DNA of 64,000 nt from Nitzschia sp. DOCU1 (Eukaryota > Bacillariophyta > Bacillariophyceae > Bacillariales > Bacillariaceae): the NCBI GenBank assembly GCA_951394045.1, contig OX595993.1, positions 682,001-746,000 of the forward strand, read 5' to 3'. The position numbers and the translations under genes are program-made. A model generated the notes under the pieces. It saw only the letters and a program-made list of their open reading frames with translations. It made no database searches and was not told the origin of the DNA. Shown in pieces: positions 1-8,772 of the stretch (the first letter of the stretch is position 1; each line of letters opens with the position of its first letter).

Positions 1-831
1 TCCAATCTTGATCTCCGGTAGCTTCATTTCATAGTAGTATCGAGAGTTATCCTCAATCTTTCTGAGCTCTTGCAGATACCACTTGTATGCCGTATCGATG
101 AATGCATCAATTGCCCCCTTTTCTGGAGATATAAAGTGAAAAGTGGTATTTTGGATATTGTTGGAGGAGCCAGAATTACCGTTGGTCGCTACGATGTCAC
201 CGGCATCTTCTTTGGCGTCCCCTTTCTTCTTTGTCTGGTGCTCTATGCACAATCGGACGACCCCTTGGGCATCACCATAGGTTCCAATTTCGTGCCATTC
301 ATTGTTTGGTAGGCGTTTGACAATCTTGTAGCGGCTCAACTGTCCCGCAAGTGTCTTTTGTGAGCCATACTTGCAGTCAGCATCGCTGGTCGAATCATCG
401 TCGTCGCTGTCGTAGCAATCGTGGTAGCCATCATAGTTCTTATCGTCCAATCCAGTTAGATCCAAGTACGCAGACATGAGATCCAACTTCACGACTTGAT
501 GAAGATACAATTTGATTGCCTTGAGAAGGATGGAGTTGTGCGCGTCCTCGTCGGTATTTCTGCGGCCTCCCCAGGAAGTAGTGGTGGTACTATGTGAGAT
601 GAATCGTTCATGCTCCACTGTCTTCTTTTCGAACCAACGCTCCCAGAAGTACTCCCAGTCGAAAATGTCTTCCAACTTGCCCACCCAGCTGAAAAGCATC
701 TTGAGAACAAAAGGAACGCACATAGCAATGATCATATCAGTGTGAACGTCCCCAGTCTTAAGGGCGTTCATCATTCCAAGCATTTGGAACCCTTGGGATC
801 CATCTCCTCCGTCGTCATGCGTAAATAACAT
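1..831 (-). CDS. BCS1-like AAA ATPase, N-terminal part (runs off left edge)
   Basis: An uninterrupted minus-strand frame runs from ATG at 831 to the window edge (277 codons, no stop). It opens MLFTHDDGGDG, then has a hydrophobic stretch (IIAMCVPFVLKMLF) and a family-like segment with SWGGRRNTDEDAHNSILLKA, a Tyr/Asp-rich linker and KWYLQELRKIEDNSRYYYEM. This arrangement (short membrane segment, 'SWGG', 'LRKxEDNSRYxYEMK') matches my recollection of the region before the ATPase core in diatom BCS1-like AAA proteins, which are membrane-anchored chaperone-type ATPases. The Walker motifs would lie outside the window, so the ATPase call is inferred. An upstream exon cannot be excluded, but ATG 831 is the furthest upstream in-frame ATG seen. 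Confidence 0.65.
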   Translation of the reverse strand, partial: MLFTHDDGGDGSQGFQMLGMMNALKTGDVHTDMIIAMCVPFVLKMLFSWVGKLEDIFDWEYFWERWFEKKTVEHERFISHSTTTTSWGGRRNTDEDAHNSILLKAIKLYLHQVVKLDLMSAYLDLTGLDDKNYDGYHDCYDSDDDDSTSDADCKYGSQKTLAGQLSRYKIVKRLPNNEWHEIGTYGDAQGVVRLCIEHQTKKKGDAKEDAGDIVATNGNSGSSNNIQNTTFHFISPEKGAIDAFIDTAYKWYLQELRKIEDNSRYYYEMKLPEIKIG

Positions 832-1402
832 GTTTGTCGATCGTGATACCGTCTTCGAATAATACAAATAATGAGATCTTTTCAATGGCGGCGCAATCGA
901 CTTTTGAAACGTGCCACCTCATGATTGCGTGCAATAGATAATGAGACTCCGTCGTTGTGTTGGTATAACCGAGGCCACACGTCTGGGTTTCGATGGTAAT
1001 ACCAATATCGACGGTGTTCATCAGCTAAGGATCCGATTGAAAAGTCTTCCGGATTCTACATTCGATGGCTGCAAAAAAATGGCGGGAAACGTGCCTCGGT
1101 CGTTCAGTCCCGTTCCTGTCCGGACTCATTCGGTCGAAGAAGTCGTCGACTTACGAAGCAATGTATGTGGGCCCGTTCTATGGATGAGTATTGTACTTGC
1201 TGGCTCTCATAACACCGAAGAGTCTCGCAATCAAAACCCACAAAGCTAGTAGACTACGCTGTGGCGGCAACACTATCGTCTATTAATCACATGGGGCAGA
1301 AGCAACAATATATTACGCATATACCATCAAGAGCCCCCTCTAGCTAGAAATCCCGTATCGGCATGAAGGTCTTCGTCGCGTCGTCTGTGACGCTTGTACC
1401 TT
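832..1402. other. intergenic, no gene recognised
   Basis: Short frames exist on both strands (for example 815-1021 minus and 941-1249 plus), but none has a domain, signal peptide or paralogue in the window. It probably contains the promoter of the leftward AAA gene and the 3' flank of the gene at 1403-2596. Confidence 0.5.
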
Positions 1403-2596
1403 CTAATAGATCTTAGCGCCGACTTCTGCGCCTTTGCCGCCTTGTTGAAGGGCTTGCTCCGGATCTTCATCGCGTTGGTCTTTGATTTCTATCACTTCGG
1501 CTTCAATGACTTCTGGGCCCTGTGGGTTCTTCAACCCCTCATGGTGGAACTGCTGTGGCGGCGACACAGCCTTCACTCCTGCCGGATAGACTTCGCGGGC
1601 TCTACTGCGGCGGCCGTAGGCGCACGCACCAATACACAGGACCAGACCTACCAAAATGGCGATCCCAATTCCTATCCAAGCCGCAGTCGATATGCCCGTG
1701 CAAGATGCCTTTACGACCTTGGTGCTGGCCAAGCAATCCAAAGTAGTCAAATTGACAGTGTCGGTGGTGATGCGGCAATTGTTATCCACGCCGGAACTGT
1801 CAATGGCATTACAGCCTGTCTCGCCATTGACTCGAACTTTTCCAGAAACACCCGACATTTTGATTTCTTTGTAGGCACCTTCGATCATCAAGACTTGGTC
1901 CACTCCCGAAAGCTTGGAAGCGGCAACAAATTCGGATTTGATATATACATCCTGGTCAACACCCGTCAGAGAAACAGAAGATCCTTTGCCTGCCACAATG
2001 GTAGCTTTATTGTCGACACCCGAGCCGACAAATTTGACACGGGAGTACGGAGCGTTGACGTAGACGTCACTGTCCACCCCCGAGGATTGAATGTTAAGAG
2101 TCGGCAGTTCCGTATCATTACTAATGTTGCCCAGCAAATCCTCCGTGATTATAACTTCGACAGTTTCTTCGACCCCACCTAAATGGATGTTCATGAGCTG
2201 GCTGACTGGGACATATAGATTGACTGCAGCTTCAATCTTGTCGCCCTTGGAATATCCCAAATCCTTCAACAACTCTCGATCCGCGGGAAAGTCCAGAGTC
2301 GATCCCGAAATGCGCGGCTCCACGAGACCTTCTGGATAGCAGGAAAAGGCCGGGTCTTGATCATCAGGAATGGCGTAAATGTGGTAGTTGATAGTCTTGG
2401 GCATGAGGATGCCATCATGGAGGCTTCCTTTGACCTTGTAAAAGGTTTCAATATTTGTAAAGAAACCGGCATTGTCGAGCGTTTGAACGGTGGCATCGTC
2501 TGGATTTCCACATTGAAAGTTAGAACTATCGCTTTGAGCGACAACGCATTGGGTGATGAGTCCAAGCAGAGCGGCTGCCTTCCAAATGAAAGCCAT
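1403..2596 (-). CDS. secreted type I membrane protein with SGVD repeats (DUF2807-like)
   Basis: 397 residues. The N-terminus MAFIWKAAALLGLITQCVVA is a clear signal peptide. The middle (about residues 165-285) is a series of short beta-type repeats, each with SGVD or a variant (SSGVDSDVYV, GSGVDNKATI, TGVDQDVYI, SGVDQVLMI, SGVDNNCRI), a pattern typical of DUF2807/adhesin-like beta-helices. A membrane segment follows at about 300-325 (AAWIGIGIAILVGLVLCIGA), then RRSRAR and a charged, Gln-rich cytoplasmic tail. Predicted topology is a repeat ectodomain outside with a short tail inside, fitting a cell-surface or endomembrane adhesin-like role. The role is inferred. Intact, with start and stop in one exon. 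Confidence 0.85.
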   Translation of the reverse strand: MAFIWKAAALLGLITQCVVAQSDSSNFQCGNPDDATVQTLDNAGFFTNIETFYKVKGSLHDGILMPKTINYHIYAIPDDQDPAFSCYPEGLVEPRISGSTLDFPADRELLKDLGYSKGDKIEAAVNLYVPVSQLMNIHLGGVEETVEVIITEDLLGNISNDTELPTLNIQSSGVDSDVYVNAPYSRVKFVGSGVDNKATIVAGKGSSVSLTGVDQDVYIKSEFVAASKLSGVDQVLMIEGAYKEIKMSGVSGKVRVNGETGCNAIDSSGVDNNCRITTDTVNLTTLDCLASTKVVKASCTGISTAAWIGIGIAILVGLVLCIGACAYGRRSRAREVYPAGVKAVSPPQQFHHEGLKNPQGPEVIEAEVIEIKDQRDEDPEQALQQGGKGAEVGAKIY

Positions 2597-2988
2597 GGTG
2601 GTGTTAATCTTGCTTTGCGGTTACGGTAGTGGATTTATTGTAGCTGGGTGCTTTGTGATGAGATTGTGAGCATTTCGTAAAGTAGCGATTTCCCATTAGC
2701 GACTAGAAAAGGTCGGGGGATGTTGTTGTGCCGAAGCACGAGTTAATGCAATCCCATGCAACACAATCCAAGTAGTAGTACGAGTTCTCGTTTTTGTGGA
2801 TGTCGAAGGGTCGTCCATCGATGGATCGTGTCGAAAAATGAGAGAACAACGAAGAACAACTTTGCAACTTGTCATTCGTGCTCTCGGGTAGTCGAAAGGG
2901 TCGAATTCTTTATAGAAGAAAGGTAGTATCGTATGACCTTAAGATACGTAGGTACGCAATGGGATCAGGGTACTAAGACGAACTACTA
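2597..2988. other. intergenic
   Basis: Upstream flank of the SGVD-repeat gene and downstream flank of the U-box remnant. No coding pattern or repeat seen. Confidence 0.5.
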
Positions 2989-3520
2989 CTAGGTACCTTT
3001 GCCTCCTCCCGCTTTCGCAGCAAAAAGCACAGATACACAATATGAACATAGAGAGTGTCCAAAAGGGTGCATAGACACACGCCATGATACAAACACCAAA
3101 CAAAACAATAGGGTAACCCCAGTCCTTACAGCCTCCTCTCGTTCTCGACGGCGTTGCTCCAGTTGCTCGGGCGTAGTGGGAAAATACGTTTCCATCTTTT
3201 CTTCATCCTCAGGATCTTCCGGCGCTTCTTCCTTCCCTTTCCGAACCGAAGGGTGGATTGACTCTTCGTTGCGAGACGCTTCCTCATTCAACAAGTCACG
3301 GACGACAGAGTTGGGATACAAAGCTTCCAAGGATAGTTTGGTGCGTTACAATGGAGAATTTCCATTGACTCGAATGCAATTGACGATTGCAGCGTTTTCA
3401 AAGGTATTACCTTCTGGATCAATCTTTGGAACTCGAATCAACTCCAAAGTAATGGGAAAATAAAAGCCAGATGGCAAGGATCGATGATCTCCTGTGGGAA
3501 TAATGCCGGCAGTGGTTCTG
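2989..3520 (-). pseudogene. U-box protein, 3' half, broken (copy A of the duplicated module)
   Basis: Read on the minus strand, 3520-3331 encodes a degenerate second U-box: LPSGFYFPITLELI, IDPEGNTFENAAIVNCIRVN, then NSPL followed by TAA, and after the stop SLEALYPNSVVRDLL. The last part continues as an open frame to 2989 with an acidic linker, a coiled segment EQLEQRRREREEA and a hydrophobic stretch. The intact relative at 12392-14113 has SPLSRTPLAVADLYPNHALRDML at the same place, so the TAA is a nonsense mutation. The conserved Cys of 'YCPIT' is Phe here. The 5' half is missing: beyond about 3540 the sequence aligns to a different part of copy B (6958 onward). Confidence 0.75.
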
Positions 3521-3561
3521 TCTGCGCGCCACCTGAAACAGACAGGTATCCCAACTGCAAC

Positions 3562-3849
3562 TCAAGGCGCGCCACAAAAATGACGATGCCAATAAGACGA
3601 TAGTAGGACGACGACGACGGTCAGCGGGGAATATCCACCAAGTGCAAGTGTCATTGCAAGGATCACGATGACCGGCAACCAACAACTGAAAAGCCCGGCA
3701 GCATCGCTATAATGTATATTTTTCGAGCCATTCATCTCCCACCAAGCAGAAACCAACAAAAAGATCAGACCAACCGTCGACCGCCCCCCCCCCCCCCCCC
3801 CCCCCCCAATGTCTTTACTGTCCATTGTCACGGCATCCAACACAATCAC
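3562..3849 (-). pseudogene. hydrophobic ORF remnant (copy A)
   Basis: A 95-codon frame with two hydrophobic runs (LPVIVILAMTLALGGY, LTVVVVLLSSYW). It is homologous in DNA and partly in protein to 6958-7233 (LPFVVVLAMALTMAS, ILLLVWSFLWRAF). The start region crosses the poly-C tract at 3784-3807, where copy B has only a short C run plus extra bases that put a stop in its frame. It may be the tail of an old U-box-type membrane protein or just a conserved flank. No function assigned. Confidence 0.3.
3784..3807 (+). repeat. poly-C homopolymer tract
   Basis: About 24 consecutive C residues. The matching position in copy B (about 7170-7177) has a short C run, so this is an expansion private to copy A. 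Length is likely unreliable in any assembly. Confidence 0.9.
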
Positions 3850-4040
3850 CCATGACTGATCAGAAAATTTCGATCACCAGAAACAAGAAATACAACAACC
3901 ATTTCTACTCTTGTAAACACTATCGAGGGGGTGCGATTTAGTCCAAAAGGACACTACTCTAATCCGTGCAAATTTGCAAGGACGACTGACTTTGTTCGGG
4001 TGCGGGTCACTAGTCATCAGTCCGATGGTCTTTCTTGTTC

Positions 4041-4520
4041 TTACATAATTGAACAAACGCTGACAATGGCTATCTCCGAGGCTACATGCATGAGGCCTTC
4101 CAAGGCTACATGCATGGCGCCTTCCGAGGCTACATCCGTGAGAACGCCTTCCAAGGCTACATCCGTGAGGACGCCTTCCGAGGCTACATCCGTGAGCATC
4201 CAATCCAAGGCTACATCCGTGAGCATCCAGGTGGGCGTAAAATCGATATCACGCAAAATAGAAAGAATTTCCCGAGCATCGACCAAACCATCGGCCGCCG
4301 CGGCTCTCACATTCTCCCTAAACTCTTCAACTTCCCTTTTAAATAATTCTTGAAATAGTTGTCGACCAGGAACAGTTTTGAGGAGTTCTTGGTCGAAAAT
4401 GCTCAGCCTAATATCGAAGACGTTGAATGCAGATCTGACCTTTGAAAACGCTTCAGGCCCCAGCCTTTGCGCAGCCTCAAAAAGGGGCTCAAACGCCTTG
4501 GGATTAAGCATCGGCGGCAT
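4041..4520 (-). CDS. small protein with C-terminal CaaX box (copy A)
   Basis: 159 residues, starting MPPMLNPKAFEPLFEAAQRL. The N-terminal 100 residues are helical and charged, ending at LSILRDIDFTPTWMLTDVA. The C-terminal third is a repeat of 8-9 residues (TDVALEGVL, TDVASEG, HVALEGLM) encoded by a minisatellite. The protein ends VCSIM-stop, a CaaX prenylation signal of the kind usually farnesylated. Its paralogue at 7429-7803 shares the N-terminal core and exactly the same VCSIM end but has only one repeat unit. No known domain recognised. Membrane tethering through a prenyl group is inferred from the motif. Confidence 0.6.
   Translation of the reverse strand: MPPMLNPKAFEPLFEAAQRLGPEAFSKVRSAFNVFDIRLSIFDQELLKTVPGRQLFQELFKREVEEFRENVRAAAADGLVDAREILSILRDIDFTPTWMLTDVALDWMLTDVASEGVLTDVALEGVLTDVASEGAMHVALEGLMHVASEIAIVSVCSIM
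4080..4226 (+). repeat. coding minisatellite, 24-27 bp unit
   Basis: About six tandem units beginning GGCTACAT(C/G)(C/A)(G/A)TGA, two of 24 bp and then 27 bp units, with alternating CTTCCAA and CTTCCGA ends. Units are multiples of 3, so the host frame is kept. The plus strand is also open through the array. The paralogue at 7495-7530 has one unit only. Confidence 0.85.
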
Positions 4521-5055
4521 GATGAGTGTTAGCTGCTGTTGCTTGGAGTCGTGGTAATAACAGGTAGTTGTTAGTAGTTGGTTGAGGGGTAATGAAGAAT
4601 GGGGACCCCAACAACAAGAATAAAAAACGCAACCGACTGAAATTATGAGACGATGTTAGTCAAAACGGAAGGAGGGGGAAAACATAGTGTGGACTGATCG
4701 CAGTTGCCTCCATGCCTGGATTCCGCCTACAACTAGCCAGGAGGTACTTCCGGTCGTGCATGTTACATTGACTCCGTCGACTCACAGTAGATGCTCCGAT
4801 TTCGGACTAATCGCAGAAAAATCGGCACTTGGTACGTACAGTGTAGTGTGTAGTGATCGCAGTTGCACTTCCAAGACTGTTTGTTAGCGCTGATGGTGGA
4901 CTTGAATCAGCAAGTCATCCTATACAATCAGGGAGAGGCAAAGCGGACTCCAGACAACGGGTCTCTAGGCGAAAGGTAAAGTATTAGTTGGCTAACATTC
5001 CTTATTCATTTGCATCTTGGAACTATTTCCGTCGCATAATGTTGTTATTGTACAA
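4521..5055. other. intergenic with scar of a deleted DUF6824 gene
   Basis: At 4843-4873 the sequence matches the upstream flank of the DUF6824 gene (8555-8595, GATCGCA.TTGCACTTCCAAG). From about 4890 to 4970 it matches the end and 3' flank of that gene (10371-10450, GTCATCCTA...GAGAGGC...CCAGACGAC). The roughly 1.75 kb body present in copy B is absent here. No functional gene seen. Confidence 0.65.
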
Positions 5056-6225
5056 TTACTTAGGTGGAATGGCAAACTTGTCAAATAGATTGGGATAGAA
5101 ACGTGTCGTTTCCAAGGTGACATCTCGACACAACCATCCCGCCTGTTCGGCTTCCTTGAGTTGTTCCAACGCTAAAAGAGGAGATACTTTCAATGTATGA
5201 CTGGCTTCCAATGCTGTAGTAGGACACAAATCCACCAGAGTTTGAAACTTTTGGTCATTGCCATGATTGTCCATTTGCAATACGACAATCCCCGAATCGA
5301 AAATACGTTGCGAAATTCCCAAATTCAATTCGCCCAACAAATCGCAAGCTTGCCGTAAGTCTTCGGGCGATACTAGATTGGTTCCTCGAGCGCGATTGAG
5401 CAAACAATAGACATCCGTCAAACTAGCCACACCCCCCATTTGAGGCAAGCGTGTCCACATGAAATCCACCACTTGTCGAGCCAGCCATTCATAATAGTCG
5501 CGATCGGCACCTTTTCTCTTTCCTCCTGAAAAATGATCCTTGGTCAAGGCCGAAGTCATGCCCATGTCTTGCAAGAGACTCGACAATTTTTCGGCATCTT
5601 CATCATCTTCATTTTGTTGCTTGTGGTTTTGTAGCAAGGAAGTATAATTTTGAATGACTTGTAGTAGGGCGCTTGCTTGTTGCAATAATTGTTCGGCATC
5701 GCCACTTAAAGCGTCTTGTGCCACTTTTTGAGCTTGTTGATGCTTGAGTTTGTTTTTTGTCAATATATGATCGACCCCTACACGTCGTCGGGTCATGGTA
5801 TGTTGTTGGAGTTGTTGTTCCTGAAGGCGGGTCGCCATTTCCCATTGTTTGCGGCCTAAAGCCTTGGTCAAATGCTGTTCCAAGGAATCTCGATCGGCCT
5901 TGGCATTACCAGACGACAAGCAAAGCACAAAATCGCCATACGTATACGTGCTCACCACCAATTTATGACTGGCATTGGGATGTAACAAGGTAGGGCCGCC
6001 AGTGGCTTGGATTTGGTGAACGTTGGACAAGTGGACGAACCGAGCTTGCGGTGACTGTTGTGCACTAGTAGAAAATACCAGACGATGCGTCGTAATCGTC
6101 AATATAAGAGACGAATGACGAGATTTCCAGGGTCCATGGGCCGTGGGCGGACAGGGCGCCATGGGCTCTGTGCCGTCGCCCCCCTCCCATCGCAATTCCA
6201 GGGGTCCGCGCCGGACCAATTCCAA
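5056..6225 (-). pseudogene. VPS36: VPS36 (ESCRT-II) copy truncated at the 5' end
   Basis: 389 codons, almost the same as 10544-11800 over their shared length; by eye there are about 15-20 base differences, nearly all silent, and one residue change near the end (PPK versus PSK). It lacks the first 30 codons of the full copy. At 6225/6226 the sequence switches abruptly to U-box sequence, and no ATG lies at the junction (the first codon of the matching part is TTG); the first in-frame ATG is about 20 codons inside. It keeps most of the GLUE-like part and all of the EAP30-type winged-helix region. It could still be expressed from an internal ATG, but the missing beginning of the GLUE domain makes loss of function likely. 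Confidence 0.7.
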
Positions 6226-6728
6226 TAAAAGCCAGATGGCAAGGGTCGATGTTCTCCCGTGGGAAGAATCGATTTTTTCATGACGTGTTGCATGGATTGT
6301 CGCATGGACTTTTGCCAGCGCAATAATAAATTAGCTCGCGAAGCTGTACCAGAAAGATCCACACGTTCTTCCATGATTGTTTCCAAGGCAATATTCCGGT
6401 AGAGTCGTTCATTCAAATTACCGGCGATTTGTTGCTGCTCTTTCCTGGCAGATCGTTCGTAGGTGATCCCATCGACCGCCACTACTGGATCTCTCAAAAG
6501 CTCCTTGGTAATGGGACAATAAAAAGCTGCTGGGTACTTTGATTCTCTGGACTGCTATGATTGCACTATTTGGATAGCCGAGTCATCCCGTGGAATAGTG
6601 TTGGATTCCGGAGCATCATCATTGTCGTCGTCATCCACCTTGAAAACGATCTGGGGTGCTGCTGGTGATGGCATTGACGTCGTTGCTTGCTTTGATGCGT
6701 CTTCGTCGTCATTCCTTGCGATCGTCAT
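6226..6728 (-). pseudogene. U-box protein, 5' half, broken (copy B)
   Basis: From ATG 6728 the minus strand reads MTIARNDDEDASKQ..., with TAG at 6557-6555. Just beyond comes a well-kept first U-box: AAFYCPITKELLRDPVV, VDGITYERSA, RNIALETIMEERVDL, then a linker ending ILPTGEHRPLPSGFY at the junction with VPS36. It corresponds to the first half of the intact double U-box gene at 12392-14113. Two lesions are visible: the premature TAG, and truncation by the duplication junction at 6225/6226. The second U-box exists only in the left copy (2989-3520). Confidence 0.75.
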
Positions 6729-6957
6729 GGTTGTGTACCTCTGGCGATCATTCTGTAGTAATTGTGATGGCTGTGTGTCCTCTCCATCCCACTCAAGTCA
6801 TTTTTCAACGGCAATCGTTCGGAGCGGTCTTTTTGTTCGAACGAGATCAGAAAGCAAAGACCAAAAAAAATGACGGGTTCGTTGGTCGGCTGGCTCTGCC
6901 CGCGCGCCTGCACGTGCGCGACAACCATTTCCAAAAAAACATATATCCCCAACAAGT

Positions 6958-7233
6958 TCAACACACAAAAGCGCGCCACAAAAATGACCATACCAATAGC
7001 AGGATTGTAGGACGACGACTTGCCATTGTCAATGCCATTGCAAGGACCACGACGAACGGCAACCCAACCACTGAAAGCCCAACAGTGTCGCTACTATGTA
7101 TTCTTTTTCCAGCCACAAAACTCCCACCAAGCAGACAACCAACAAGAGAATGGACCAACCTTCGACCGCCGCCCCCCAAAGTCTTTACTGTCCGTAGGCA
7201 CGAATCATGTCGATTTCGTGGCATCCAACACAA
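6958..7233 (-). pseudogene. hydrophobic ORF remnant (copy B)
   Basis: A 91-codon frame with hydrophobic stretches, homologous to 3562-3849. Relative to copy A, extra bases near 7200 create a TGA in the equivalent upstream frame. It lies between the CaaX gene and the broken U-box gene, the same order as in copy A. Function unknown and coding status doubtful. Confidence 0.3.
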
Positions 7234-7428
7234 TCATCCATGCTTGATTCGCAATTTCAAACAGTGGAAATAAGAAATTCAACAATCGTCTTTACTCTTA
7301 TCAATATTATCATGGGGCGCGAAGAAGGGGCGGAAACAACCTCAATCCGTGCAACAAAGAGTTGGCAATGATGGCAAACATTTTCGGGCGCTCGCAACTC
7401 GTCATCATTTTAATGGTCTTTTTCGGTC

Positions 7429-7803
7429 TTACATAATTGAACAGACGCATTCCATGCATTGTTGCAAGCATTCATCACATTCAACGCCTTCTTGCAAGCC
7501 TTCCAAGGCTGCATCCGTAAGCACCCGGGTGGGCGTAAGATCAATATCCCGCAAAATAGCAACCAATTCCAAGGGATCGACGACACCATTATCAGCCATC
7601 GCTTCTCTCACATTATTCTTGAACTCTTTATATTCCTCTCCTAACAATTGTTGACATGCTTGGGGATTAGTTCTGAGGGCTTTCAGCATATTCTCATCGA
7701 AGGCGTTGAATAAAGCTCCGACCCTTGCAAACACTTCGGGCCCCGCTCTTTTAGCAGCCTCAAAAAGGGTCATAAACGCCTGGGGATTCAGCACTCGCGC
7801 CAT
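7429..7803 (-). CDS. small Cys-rich protein with C-terminal CaaX box (copy B)
   Basis: 124 residues from ATG 7803 (MARVLNPQAFMTLFEAAKRA), chosen because it aligns with the start of the paralogue at 4520; a longer in-frame start at 7911 has no counterpart there. The core aligns with copy A (LNPxAF, LFEAAxRxGPE, LxILRDIDxTPT). The end is Cys-rich (CDECLQQCMECVCSIM), a CaaX box preceded by cysteines that could be palmitoylated, a common lipid-anchor pair. No enzyme motif seen. Membrane-peripheral location is inferred. Confidence 0.65.
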   Translation of the reverse strand: MARVLNPQAFMTLFEAAKRAGPEVFARVGALFNAFDENMLKALRTNPQACQQLLGEEYKEFKNNVREAMADNGVVDPLELVAILRDIDLTPTRVLTDAALEGLQEGVECDECLQQCMECVCSIM

Positions 7804-8772
7804 GATGAGTCTTAGATGCTGTTGCTTGTTGGAGGCGTGGGGGTAATAATAGGCAGTTGTTAGTAGTTGGTTGAAGGGTATCGAAGAATGGGGGCCCAAC
7901 AACGAGGTCAACCAAGATAAAAAGAGGCAGATGACTGAAAATATGAGACGATGTTTGTCAAAACTGTAGCAGGAGAACGCATTGTGTGTAGTGATCGCAT
8001 TAGCACTTCCAAGATTCTCGACCCGCGGGTCTGCCGTTGGCAGTCGTGTTTCGTGAGAAAGCTATTGCGTACGTTACCGCGCATGTTCACAAGGTAGAAA
8101 CCGTGTAGATCCAGTACAACCCCCCCCCCCCCCAACATGGATTCGCGCGAATCATTCAGAGTCAAGGACTAAACGGACTAAGAAACGCCGGTGTTTGGAT
8201 CCCTCTCTAGCTGTAATGCAAAGGCATTAAGGCCAAACAAACTGTACAATCAGCTCATGCGTCTTGTTTTGAGTATGCATGGTCAGTATCACTACTTGAA
8301 GTAGTCGGTAGTAAACGTTACACAACTTCTTCCGACCACACTCTACGCGAGAACGACTAAATGGACAAAAAACGCCTAACTTTGGTACCCACTCTAGCTA
8401 TTAATAAGAAGGCAAGGTTTTAGGACAAAATTACGAAGTTTGCAGCTCGAACATTGTATTTGGAAGTATTAAATTATCCTTATCATGAATTGAAGAGGTC
8501 TGTGGCAAAAGGGACACAATGGCTTCCGACCGTGCTCTGCTCTTATTAGAAAGCAGCATTTGTGTGAAGTGATCGCATTTGCACTTCCAAGACTGGATTC
8601 GCGGTTCGACCCGCGGGTCTGTTTCGTGAAAAAGCCACAGAGACCAATCGCGGAAACTAATCGCGGGATGGGTCTGCATGCATTCAAGCGAATATGTTGG
8701 AATCCAACCCGTGCCCCAATCTGGTACAATCTCATTTTCCAATCAAGTGAAGTTTTGTTCAGCATTATCATC
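7804..8772. other. intergenic with short dispersed motif and poly-C tract
   Basis: Contains two copies of a motif near GTGATCGCATTNGCACTTCC (7988-8015 and 8566-8592), each followed by CGACCCGCGGGTCTG, which also recurs near 4850 in copy A. A poly-C run of about 14 lies at 8120-8134. No gene seen; probably promoter of the DUF6824 gene. Confidence 0.55.

Noticed and set aside
815..1021. Possible upstream exon of the AAA gene
   Set aside because: No splice pair linking it in frame to 831 and no family similarity seen.
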